A DNA stretch of 64,000 nt from Alteripontixanthobacter muriae. Its GTDB lineage: Bacteria > Pseudomonadota > Alphaproteobacteria > Sphingomonadales > Sphingomonadaceae. The notes beneath the pieces were generated by a model that was not told the origin of the DNA, did not search any database, and saw only the letters and a list, made by a program, of their open reading frames with translations. Where the stretch lies: positions 84,465 through 148,464 of the forward strand of contig NZ_JAAFZT010000020.1 of assembly GCF_013336795.1 (NCBI RefSeq), written 5' to 3'. A program made the position numbers and the translations under genes. This document shows positions 49,365-57,390 of the stretch, one piece after another; position 1 is the stretch's first letter, and every line of letters starts with the position of its first letter.

Positions 49365-49389
49365 TATTCAGCGAAGAAGGGAGTTGCAC

Positions 49390-50172
49390 ATGGCGGGACG
49401 GGTAGAGGGCAAACTGGCCCTGGTGACGGGCGGCGCACAGGGCCTTGGCGCAGCCATCGCAATGCGGCTGGCGCAGGAAGGTGCCAGGGTGCTGGTTACC
49501 GACATGAACGGCGCCGGGGCCGAAGAAAGCGCTGAGGCGATCAACGCGGAAACCGCCGCGGGCACGGCCTTCGCCATGCAGCATGACGTGACGCAGGAAG
49601 ATCAGTGGATCGCCGTGATGAATTCCGCGCGCGAGAAGCTCGGCGGGCTTTCCGTTCTCGTCAACAATGCGGGCATCGGAGTTCGCGGCGATATCGAAAG
49701 CTGCACGCTGGAAGACTGGCGGCATGGTTTCGCGGTCAATAGCGACGGTCCTTTTCTCGGTTGCAAGCATGGCATGGCCCTGTTGAAGGACAGCCAGCCC
49801 GCTTCCATCATCAACATATCCTCCATTGCCGGACTGATCGCCAGCCATACGATGCCGGGCTATAATGCCAGCAAGGCGGCGGTCTGGATGCTGTCGAAAT
49901 CGGTGGCGCTTTACGGGGCCAAGAAGGGGTGGGATATTCGTTGCAATTCAGTCCATCCCACTTTCATCGACACACCCATTCTGGACGGCATCGGCAAGAA
50001 TGCGGGCATCGACAAGAGCGTTGTCATGGATAAGCTCGCCCGGCAAATTCCACTGGGCCGCGTGGGGCAGCCAGCCGATATAGCCTCGGCCGTGCTCTAC
50101 CTCGCCAGTGATGAAAGTCGCTTCGTAACGGGGGCCGAAATCAAGGTGGATGGCGGCATTTCGGCGATGTAA
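49390..50172 (+). CDS. SDR family oxidoreductase
   Basis: 260 residues from ATG 49390, with GAAGGGAG just upstream. NAD(P)-binding TGGAQGLG, Asp62-type base contact in the DMNGAG region, NNAGIG, and the catalytic Tyr-x3-Lys in YNASKAAV. Typical of glucose- or 3-beta-hydroxysteroid dehydrogenase style SDRs; substrate unknown. It is followed by a hairpin between it and the convergent pspC gene. Confidence 0.9.
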   Translation: MAGRVEGKLALVTGGAQGLGAAIAMRLAQEGARVLVTDMNGAGAEESAEAINAETAAGTAFAMQHDVTQEDQWIAVMNSAREKLGGLSVLVNNAGIGVRGDIESCTLEDWRHGFAVNSDGPFLGCKHGMALLKDSQPASIINISSIAGLIASHTMPGYNASKAAVWMLSKSVALYGAKKGWDIRCNSVHPTFIDTPILDGIGKNAGIDKSVVMDKLARQIPLGRVGQPADIASAVLYLASDESRFVTGAEIKVDGGISAM

Positions 50173-50225
50173 TTCCGGGTTTTTGTGGTGGATGGCGGCA
50201 AGGGATCGCGCTGCCCTGCCGATGT

Positions 50226-50256
50226 GATGCGGCCCGCCTTCGGGCAGGTCCGCATC
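50226..50256. terminator. Bidirectional hairpin with TTCG loop
   Basis: GATGCGG / CCGCATC outer stem, inner CCCGCC / GGCAGG (one wobble) and a TTCG tetraloop on the plus strand. It lies between the convergent SDR and pspC stops. Without a clear T run it is a weak but plausible terminator for both. Confidence 0.55.
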
Positions 50257-50257
50257 A

Positions 50258-50473
50258 TCAATCGGCGATCAGGGCAATGGCGATATAGATGAGCAGCAGT
50301 GAACCGAAGCCGATCAGCGTGCCAACCACGAACAGGATCCGGACAAGGGTGACGTCCACTCCGAAATAGTCGGAGATGCCTGCGCAGACCCCGGCCAGTT
50401 TGCCGTTAGTCTTGTCGAGGCGGAAATCCCGGGTGATCTGGCGGTTTGCACGGTCTGGGCGATCTTCGTTCAT
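50258..50473 (-). CDS. PspC domain protein
   Basis: 71 residues from ATG 50473. The PspC domain reads FRLDKTNGKLAGVCAGISDY, then FGVDVTLVRILFVVGTLIG, with a single membrane helix at about 45-70. PspC proteins belong to the phage-shock envelope-stress response. Its start overlaps the stop of the 43-residue peptide gene (ATGA), so the two are co-translated from a sigma-54 type promoter. PspA, PspB and PspF are not in the window. Confidence 0.9.
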   Translation of the reverse strand: MNEDRPDRANRQITRDFRLDKTNGKLAGVCAGISDYFGVDVTLVRILFVVGTLIGFGSLLLIYIAIALIAD

Positions 50474-50601
50474 GCGACAACTCCGGACATTGCGATGGTG
50501 GGGCTGGCCGGCACGATGGCGATGGCCAGGAACATGGCGGAGACCATGATGGACGAAACGGCGGCTGCGAAACGGGCGCCGAAGAGGTTGCTGACTTTCA
50601 T
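50470..50601 (-). CDS. 43-residue membrane peptide, upstream of PspC
   Basis: Short frame from ATG 50601, with AAAGGAG 9-10 bases upstream. It starts MKVSNLFGARFAAAVSSI, a basic leader, followed by one hydrophobic helix (about residues 10-32) and a Pro-containing end. It overlaps pspC by four bases. No named family recognised; not PspB-like in length or coil. A plausible small membrane protein of the stress operon. Confidence 0.72.
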   Translation of the reverse strand: MKVSNLFGARFAAAVSSIMVSAMFLAIAIVPASPTIAMSGVVA

Positions 50602-50656
50602 GAGAAGGCTCCTTTGAACTTTTGTCGGAGGACCATTCCATCCGATGAACAATGCA

Positions 50657-50674
50657 TTGCAACGGGTGTGCCAA
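50657..50674 (-). promoter_or_regulatory. Sigma-54 (RpoN) promoter of the psp mini-operon
   Basis: Minus strand: TTGGCAC (50674-50668), five bases, then TTGCAA (50662-50657). The GG (50672-50671) and GC (50660-50659) are ten bases apart, the exact -24/-12 spacing. Transcription would begin near 50647, giving a leader of about 46 bases before ATG 50601. E. coli psp genes are also sigma-54 dependent, with the activator PspF. Confidence 0.75.
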
Positions 50675-50823
50675 ACTCGAAAAGCCATGAAATTCAGCGA
50701 TTGTTAACCGGCGCTGCCCGGGAGAGATGATCTAAAATCCAAACATGTGGCGCAAATTCCCATAGTTCAGGATTCGTCTTAATCGTGGTGCATTTGGCAG
50801 TCGGGCGCTATCCGCTGAATTGC

Positions 50824-51912
50824 ATGGCACTTGACCGCATTTCCCTCTCCCGATTTCGCAATCACGAAGCGACGGCGCTCGACGGCACGCGTCAATTCAA
50901 CCTACTCGTCGGAGAGAATGGGGCAGGCAAAACCAACGTCCTTGAGGCCTTATCCCTGCTTTCACCGGGGCGCGGGTTGCGCTCGGCCCGGTTGGCGGAG
51001 ATGGCGGGAAACGGCGGACCGGGCGGCTTTGCCATTGGCGCATCGCTGATTGCGGGGGATGCGGAGGACCTGATCCGCATCGGCACCTACACCGAACCCG
51101 ACCGTCCCAACCGGCGGCTGGTGAAGGTGAACGGAGCTTCGACGACCGCCGCCAGCCTCGGCGAATGGCTGGCGATCGGCTGGCTGACCCCGGCCATGGA
51201 ACGCCTGTTCACCGACAGCGCCGGAGCGCGGCGACGTTTTCTCGACCGCATGGTGCTGGCGGTGGAACCCGGCCATGCCTCTGTGGCTGCCCGCTACGAA
51301 CACGCCTTGCGCGAACGTAACCGCCTGCTGGCGGAAGAGGCCCGGCCCGAGGCGGAATGGCTGGAAGCCCTGGAGGCACAGATGGCGCGGCAGGGCGCGG
51401 CCCTGATGCAGCAGCGCGCGTCGATCATTTCCGCTGTCGGCGCGGAACTGGCATTGCTGCCCGACGAACCCTTCGCCCGCCCTTCCCTCGCCTATGACAC
51501 GCAGGTGCCATTCGGCGAAGAGGCGCTCCGTGATGCATTGCGCGTGGGTCGCCCTCGCGATCGTGCCGCAGCACGCAGCCTGACCGGCCCCCATCGGGAC
51601 GATCTGCTGGTCACGATTGCCGGGCGCGGCGTTCCGGCGGCGATGGGCTCCACCGGCGAACAGAAGGCGCTGCTCATTGCCATGAGCCTCGCCCATGCCG
51701 TGCTGGCGGCGCGAGGCCGCCCCGGATTGCTGTTGCTGGACGAAGTGGCGGCCCATCTCGATCCGCTGCGCCGCCGCACCCTTTTCAACCGGCTCCGGAC
51801 AAGCGGCGCGCAAGTCTGGCTGACCGGCACGGAGATCGCCCCGTTCGAACACATAAGAGCGGAAGCCGCAATCTGGCGCGTCGAAGGCGGCAGGGTCGAA
51901 CGAATCTCCTGA
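50824..51912 (+). CDS. recF: DNA replication/repair protein RecF
   Basis: 362 residues from ATG 50824; the longer frame starting earlier has no homology. ABC-type ATPase: Walker A GENGAGKTN at 30-38, signature STGEQKALLIAMSLAHA, Walker B LLLLDEVAAHLD. RecF with RecOR loads RecA at gapped DNA. It is divergent from the psp mini-operon, sharing about 220 bp of upstream sequence. dnaA and dnaN, often neighbours, are not seen. Confidence 0.96.
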   Translation: MALDRISLSRFRNHEATALDGTRQFNLLVGENGAGKTNVLEALSLLSPGRGLRSARLAEMAGNGGPGGFAIGASLIAGDAEDLIRIGTYTEPDRPNRRLVKVNGASTTAASLGEWLAIGWLTPAMERLFTDSAGARRRFLDRMVLAVEPGHASVAARYEHALRERNRLLAEEARPEAEWLEALEAQMARQGAALMQQRASIISAVGAELALLPDEPFARPSLAYDTQVPFGEEALRDALRVGRPRDRAAARSLTGPHRDDLLVTIAGRGVPAAMGSTGEQKALLIAMSLAHAVLAARGRPGLLLLDEVAAHLDPLRRRTLFNRLRTSGAQVWLTGTEIAPFEHIRAEAAIWRVEGGRVERIS

Positions 51913-51925
51913 ATTTGCCGCCGCG

Positions 51926-52684
51926 TCAATCGTCGTTGGCAGAAGCCGCGTCGGGCAAAGCGGCGGCAACATCGTCGGCCGTCGCGGCGACCAGCGCTTC
52001 AATGCCTTGCGCCGTCGGGTGGATGCGATCCGCCTGAATCAAATCAGGACGCTGATAAACCGGTTCGAGGAAGAACGGCACCAGCTCCGCACCGTAGCGT
52101 TCCGCGAGCTCGGGATAGATTGCGTCATAAGCCTGCTGAAATTCCGGTCCGTAATTCGGCGGCGCGACCAGGCCCATGAGCAGCACCGGAATGTTTCGCG
52201 ACTGCAACTCCTGCAGCATGGCTTCGAGATTGGCGCGCGTCTCTGCCGGTTCGATGCCGCGCAGCAAATCATTCCCGCCGAGTTCCAAGATCACGAGTTC
52301 GGGCTTGCTCTCCTGCGCATCGAGCGTGAAGGCGAGCCGTTGCCGTCCCGCAGCCGTCGTGTCCGCCGACACGCCCGCATTGGCGACGCGTGCATTGATC
52401 CCTTGGGCGCGCAAGGCCGCTTCAAGCCGCGCCGGATAGCTTTCATCCGGATCGACATTGTAGCCTGCGAACAGGCTGTTGCCGAAAGCCAGCACATTGC
52501 GCTGCGGGCCCATGACCGGCATTTCCGCCGCTGCCGTCGTTCCCGCCGTGGCATCTTCTGCCGTGACGACCGTCGCTGCTTCCTCGCGCTCCGCTTCCGC
52601 TCCGCAGGCACTCAGCGCAAGACAGGCGGACACAAGCGCGCAGGCCAATGTGCGGCGAGAGATAATCGACAGACGGCGTTTCAT
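51926..52684 (-). CDS. tesA: SGNH-hydrolase (TesA-like arylesterase), lipoprotein
   Basis: 252 residues from ATG 52684. Signal peptide ends in lipobox LSACG, so this TesA relative is lipid-anchored. SGNH blocks: FGNSLFAGYNV (usually GDSL; the Asp is Asn here, Ser kept), NAGVSAD (Gly), LGGNDLL (Asn) and DRIHPT (Asp and His). The enzyme would hydrolyse thioesters, lysophospholipids or aryl esters in the periplasm. Divergent from an ATPase/permease pair, an arrangement matching tesA / ybbA-ybbP in E. coli. Confidence 0.88.
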   Translation of the reverse strand: MKRRLSIISRRTLACALVSACLALSACGAEAEREEAATVVTAEDATAGTTAAAEMPVMGPQRNVLAFGNSLFAGYNVDPDESYPARLEAALRAQGINARVANAGVSADTTAAGRQRLAFTLDAQESKPELVILELGGNDLLRGIEPAETRANLEAMLQELQSRNIPVLLMGLVAPPNYGPEFQQAYDAIYPELAERYGAELVPFFLEPVYQRPDLIQADRIHPTAQGIEALVAATADDVAAALPDAASANDD

Positions 52685-52734
52685 GATCGGCGACCTTCCT
52701 TGCTGTTCCGCGCAGCCTATGTCATTCCCGCATC

Positions 52735-53469
52735 GTGACAAGCCCCTCCGAAAGCTTCGCCAATCGCCCCCACACCGCCATAAGGGCGCGCGACCTCACC
52801 CTTACTCTCGGCCAGGCTTCGGCACCTGTCGACATCCTGCGCGGTATCGATCTGGATGTGGAGCGCGGTGAGGTGCTGGCGCTGCTCGGCCCCTCGGGAT
52901 CGGGCAAATCTTCATTGATGGCCGTGCTGTCCGGACTGGAGCGCGCCAGCGGCGGAACGCTCGATGTGGCAGGCGCGGATTTCCGGGCGATGGACGAGGA
53001 CGCCCTCGCCATGGCGCGGCGCGGCAGGATCGGCATCGTGCTGCAGGCATTCCACCTTTTGCCGACGATGACCGCGCTGGAAAATGTCGCCACGCCGATG
53101 GAGCTTGCTGGCGCGGCAGACGCCCGCCCGCGCGCCGAAGCGGAGTTGCAGGCGGTTGGCCTCGGCCACCGCCTGCACCATTATCCCGCCCAGCTTTCGG
53201 GCGGAGAGCAGCAGCGCGTCGCCCTCGCCCGCGCCATCGCGCCGCGCCCGGAACTGATCTTCGCCGACGAACCGACAGGCAATCTCGATGTCACCACCGG
53301 CGAGACCATTGTCGAACTTCTCTTCGCCCGCCGGGCTGAAACGGGGGCAACGCTGGTCGTCATCACGCATGACCCCGCCCTCGCCAAACGGTGCAAGCGG
53401 GTTCTGACCATGGCCGATGGCCGCATCGCCAGCGACACTGCGGAAGACGCAGGATCAGCGGCGGCGTGA
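52735..53469 (+). CDS. ABC transporter ATP-binding protein, YbbA-like
   Basis: 244 residues from GTG 52735. Walker A GPSGSGKSS, Q-loop, signature LSGGEQQRVALARA and Walker B LIFADEPTGNLD, closest to the LolD/MacB type of ATPase. Encoded with an FtsX-like permease, overlapping its GTG start (GTGA), and divergent from tesA. This is the YbbA-YbbP arrangement; substrate not established here. Confidence 0.93.
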   Translation: MTSPSESFANRPHTAIRARDLTLTLGQASAPVDILRGIDLDVERGEVLALLGPSGSGKSSLMAVLSGLERASGGTLDVAGADFRAMDEDALAMARRGRIGIVLQAFHLLPTMTALENVATPMELAGAADARPRAEAELQAVGLGHRLHHYPAQLSGGEQQRVALARAIAPRPELIFADEPTGNLDVTTGETIVELLFARRAETGATLVVITHDPALAKRCKRVLTMADGRIASDTAEDAGSAAA

Positions 53470-56003
53470 GCGACGGCAGGGTAACAGCCCCGGCACTACG
53501 CTGGTCGGATGCCTGGCGGATTGCACGGCGTGATCTGAACGCACGGTTCCGCGGTTTGCGGCTGCTGCTGGTCTGCCTGTTTCTCGGCACCGGCGCGCTC
53601 GCTGCCATCGGCACGCTGACCGCAGCGATAGACGGCGAGCTTTCTTCGCGCGGGCAGGAAATTCTCGGGGGCGACCTTCAGATCGAAGTGTGGCAACGCG
53701 CGCTGAACAGCGAGGAACTGGGCGCACTTGAAGCATATGGGCAGGTCTCCGGCGGCTCTCGCTGGCAAGCCATGGCCGTCGCTGACGAATCCACCGCACC
53801 CGTCGAACTGAAGGCCGTGGACGAGGCGTGGCCGCTCTACGGCACGCTCACGCTGGCCCACGGACGCACCGCCGCCGCGCCTCCACCCGGCAGCGCGTGG
53901 CTGGCACAGGGCGCGATTGACCGGCTGGGCATCTCGGTCGGCGACAGCTTCCGCATCGGCAGCGCCGAACTGGTGGCGGCGGGGGTCATCGCGGACGAGC
54001 CGGACCGGCTGGGCGAAGGATTCCAGCTCGGCCCCACGATCATCGTCGCCGAAGATCTGCCGGCCCGTGCAGGCCTGCTCGCGCCAGGGGCGATGTATCA
54101 GAGCAAGTACCGCGTAGCTTTCACCCCCGACCGCGACCCGCAGGCCGTGCGTGACGAGCTGGAGAGCGGCTTCCCGTCATCCGGCTTCGAGATCGACACG
54201 CGCGAACGCGCCGCCCCCGGGGCCGAACGCTTCGTCAGCCGGATGGGCGAATTCCTGACCCTCGTCGGTCTTGCCGCTCTGGTCATAGCGGGCATCGGAA
54301 TCGGCGGCGGCGTCTCCTCTTATCTGGAGGCTCGGCGAACCAGCATCGCAACCCTGAAGATACTCGGCGCCACCAGCACCGACATTGCCCGCATCTACGC
54401 GCTGCAGATCGGGATTGCCGCTCTGGTCGGAACGGTCGCCGGGCTGGTCGTCGGCATGCTGGTCACGCCCCTGCTGGCGCAAGCGCTGGACGGTCTGCTG
54501 CCGGTCGAGACGGGCTTTGTCTTCGAACCCGTCGCGTTGCTCGTCGCTGCTGCATATGGACTGCTGGTGGCGCTGGTATTCGCCGCAACCCCGCTGCTGC
54601 GGGCGCGGGACTTTCCCGCCATGGCGCTTATGCGTTCGCGTGTCGTGCCCCTTGGCCGCGACCGGCGGGCGCTGGCCTGGGTGGCAGGCGGATTGGCAGC
54701 CATCGTGGCCCTCGCGCTGATCGAGGCCAAGCAGCCGCTGCTGTCGGGCGGGTTCCTGCTGGGCGCTGCAGCGGCGCTGGCGTTGCTCGGCCTGCTGGGG
54801 ATTGGCATCCGGAAGCTGGCGGAGCGCCTGCCCAGCCCCCGTAATCCGCTGCTGCGCAATGCGCTCGCCAATCTGCACCGGCCCGGCGCATCGACCGGAG
54901 CGCTGGTGACCGCGCTGGGCTTCGGCCTGTCGGCCTTCGTCCTGCTCGCGGCGGTCCAGACCGCCATCGACGGCAATATCCAGCAGCGCGTTCCTGACGA
55001 GGCGCCGGATTATTTCGTTCTCGACATCCCCCGCGACGAGGAAGCCGCTTTCCGCAGCGTTGTGCGCTCCGACCATCCCGACGCCGCGATCCGCACGGTG
55101 CCGGCACTGCGCGGAGCCATTCTCGCCTATGGCCCGGAAGGTGCAATGACCCGCGTGGCCGATCTCGAGAAGATCCCCGACGGCGCATGGCCTCTTCGCG
55201 GCGAGAGGGGCCTGACCTATTCGGAGGAGGTTCCTGCGGGCAACGTGGTGACAACCGGCGAATGGTGGCCGCAGGGGTGGGACGGCGAGAACCTCGTATC
55301 CGTCGATGCGGAACTGGCCGAGGCTGTCGGGCTCGAAATAGGCGACATGCTCACCATCGGCGTTCTGGGCGTAGAGCGAACCGCACGTATCGCCAATTTC
55401 CGGCGTATCGATTGGGAAAGCCTCGGCTTCAATTACGTGCTGGTCTTCTCGCCCAATACGCTCGCCGATGCGCCGCATAATCTGGCTGCAACGATCGACT
55501 TGCCCGACGGCGCAGCGGCCGGGCCGCTGCTGCGCCGATTGGTGAACCAGTTCCCGTCCAGCTCCGTCATCGAAATCGGACAGGTGCTGGCAGAGGCCCG
55601 CGTCATCTTGGGGCAGGTCGGACTGGCGACGCTGGCTGCGGCCTCCGTGGCGGTACTGGCCGGACTGGCAGTGCTGATGGGGGCAATCGCCGCCGCCCGC
55701 GCCGCGCGTACTTACGATACGGTGATCTTCCGTGTGCTGGGGGCAAGCCGCAAACAGGTGCTGATCATGCAGCTGCTGGAATATGGCGCCCTGGCCCTCA
55801 TCCTTGCGGTCGTTGCACTTGGGCTTGGAAGCGGGCTGGCATGGCTGGTCATCACCCAGCTGTTCGAATTCGACTGGCTGCCCGACTGGGGCTGGATCCT
55901 GGCTGTGCTCGGCGCCGGACTGGCGCTTGTCCTCGCCTTCGCACTCGCCGGATCATTGCCGTTGCTGCGCGCGCGTCCCGCCCAGGCACTCCGCACCTTG
56001 TGA
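53466..56003 (+). CDS. FtsX-like ABC permease, YbbP-like
   Basis: 845 residues from GTG 53466. N-terminal membrane helix (about 25-45), large periplasmic domain, then helices at about 265-295, 315-345, 365-390, a middle helix pair near 410-455, a second periplasmic part, and three C-terminal helices around 715-830, the FtsX pattern repeated twice. YbbP-type permeases partner with YbbA-type ATPases in envelope tasks. Tail phrase RARPAQALRTL is typical of FtsX permease ends. Confidence 0.9.
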   Translation: MSDGRVTAPALRWSDAWRIARRDLNARFRGLRLLLVCLFLGTGALAAIGTLTAAIDGELSSRGQEILGGDLQIEVWQRALNSEELGALEAYGQVSGGSRWQAMAVADESTAPVELKAVDEAWPLYGTLTLAHGRTAAAPPPGSAWLAQGAIDRLGISVGDSFRIGSAELVAAGVIADEPDRLGEGFQLGPTIIVAEDLPARAGLLAPGAMYQSKYRVAFTPDRDPQAVRDELESGFPSSGFEIDTRERAAPGAERFVSRMGEFLTLVGLAALVIAGIGIGGGVSSYLEARRTSIATLKILGATSTDIARIYALQIGIAALVGTVAGLVVGMLVTPLLAQALDGLLPVETGFVFEPVALLVAAAYGLLVALVFAATPLLRARDFPAMALMRSRVVPLGRDRRALAWVAGGLAAIVALALIEAKQPLLSGGFLLGAAAALALLGLLGIGIRKLAERLPSPRNPLLRNALANLHRPGASTGALVTALGFGLSAFVLLAAVQTAIDGNIQQRVPDEAPDYFVLDIPRDEEAAFRSVVRSDHPDAAIRTVPALRGAILAYGPEGAMTRVADLEKIPDGAWPLRGERGLTYSEEVPAGNVVTTGEWWPQGWDGENLVSVDAELAEAVGLEIGDMLTIGVLGVERTARIANFRRIDWESLGFNYVLVFSPNTLADAPHNLAATIDLPDGAAAGPLLRRLVNQFPSSSVIEIGQVLAEARVILGQVGLATLAAASVAVLAGLAVLMGAIAAARAARTYDTVIFRVLGASRKQVLIMQLLEYGALALILAVVALGLGSGLAWLVITQLFEFDWLPDWGWILAVLGAGLALVLAFALAGSLPLLRARPAQALRTL

Positions 56004-56105
56004 CACGATCTTTGTTGCAGCCGCCTCTGCCCATCATTACTCCCGCAGACATAGGATGTGATCGACACCTTCGTTGCACATCTTGTGAATGAGAGAGGGA
56101 TCGGG

Positions 56106-57296
56106 ATGTCTCATCCGGCAAATGCAATCGGCGAAAAGGTTCTCGAGGTCTACAAGAAGGAGAACCCTTCGACTTACAAGATCGAGGAAGACCATGCCGC
56201 TTTTGAAAAGCTGCGCATTTTCGCCGACGATCTCTATACGCATTCCCTGAAACTTTTGCCGCGCGTATTCAATGGTGCCGATCTGCTTGAATTCGGATCA
56301 GGAACCGGCGAACGCTCCCTTGCTTACCTGCGTTGGGGAGCAAAATGCACCTTCGTGGATATGAACGAGGAAGCAATCGCCAGAGCGCGTTTCCTGTTCG
56401 AGAAATTCGAACCCTCCGCGCAATATGAATTCGTACGCGGCGAATTGTTCAATTACAGAAGCGAACGGCTGTACGACATCACGGCAAGCTGCGGCGTCAT
56501 CCATCATACCGACGACAAGGCTGCGGCCTTTGCGCATCAGGTTTCCTTTCTGAAGCCGGGCGGCATCAACATCCTCGGGATCGGTTCTGCGGCCGGGTCG
56601 ATCCAGCGTAATCTGCAACGCCACATCATCTATACCTTCGCCGGGCGAGACGAAGAAGCCATTCAGCGGGTGGCCAATGATTTGTTCGAGGAGCATCTCG
56701 ACAGGGCTGAAAAGCTGGGCGGCCGCGCTCGCAAGGCGGTAATTTTTGACACTTACGTGAACCCGCGAATGGACTTCGTTTCCGTAGCGGACATCGTCAG
56801 CTGGCATCGTCAGAATGGCTTGAAGCTCTTTACCAGTTGGCCGCCCGTCACACCCGCTGTGCTAGCCGACAATCTGGCAAACCGCACCGATCTGCGCGCC
56901 TTCCCCGAAGTGCTCAGCAATCCTGAATGGTTGTGGGCGACCCAGAAGGGAGACGATTCCGAGTTCCTGGCAGAGATGGAAATCAGGGTTGCGCCATTCA
57001 ACAGCGCTTTCCGCGAACTGGCGGATTCGATCAATGACGTTCGTGCAGAGCAACTGAATCCGACTGAAATCCTCGGTGAGGTCGAAAGATGCCGCGAACT
57101 GGCGGACGTTCGCCACGACAGGACGTTGCGTGACATACGTGGACTTGGGCCGTGGCTGGATGAAGTCGCCACGGTCATGCAGGCGATAGAGCGCAAGGAT
57201 TACGAGGGAACCCGCGATGCCGTTCTAGCCTGCAAACATCTGTTCCGTGGCCGGCAGGGTATCGGCCTGAATTATTTCGTGGGGATAAAGGAGTAG
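56106..57296 (+). CDS. Class I SAM-dependent methyltransferase
   Basis: 396 residues from ATG 56106, with GAGGGA seven bases upstream; an upstream ATG (56058) is without support. SAM-binding motif I is LLEFGSGTGERSLAYL, followed by an acidic end of strand 2 (FVDMNEEAIARA) and motif IV near YDITASCGVIHHT. About 200 C-terminal residues are helical and not recognised, so the target is unknown. The coding sequence looks less GC-rich than its neighbours. It ends at a strong terminator beside the TonB receptor gene. Confidence 0.83.
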   Translation: MSHPANAIGEKVLEVYKKENPSTYKIEEDHAAFEKLRIFADDLYTHSLKLLPRVFNGADLLEFGSGTGERSLAYLRWGAKCTFVDMNEEAIARARFLFEKFEPSAQYEFVRGELFNYRSERLYDITASCGVIHHTDDKAAAFAHQVSFLKPGGINILGIGSAAGSIQRNLQRHIIYTFAGRDEEAIQRVANDLFEEHLDRAEKLGGRARKAVIFDTYVNPRMDFVSVADIVSWHRQNGLKLFTSWPPVTPAVLADNLANRTDLRAFPEVLSNPEWLWATQKGDDSEFLAEMEIRVAPFNSAFRELADSINDVRAEQLNPTEILGEVERCRELADVRHDRTLRDIRGLGPWLDEVATVMQAIERKDYEGTRDAVLACKHLFRGRQGIGLNYFVGIKE

Positions 57297-57341
57297 AAAG
57301 GCGAAAGACGCTTTCTCTTCTTGCCAGGCAAACTGCACAAC

Positions 57342-57371
57342 AAAAAAAAGGGGCCGCGAACGGCCCCTTTT
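57342..57371. terminator. Bidirectional intrinsic terminator
   Basis: AAAAGGGGCCG / CGGCCCCTTTT with CGAA tetraloop: seven GC pairs and four A-T pairs, T run on both strands. It lies between the convergent methyltransferase and TonB-receptor genes and can stop both. Confidence 0.92.
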
Positions 57372-57390
57372 CCTTGCGGAACAGCTCCGA

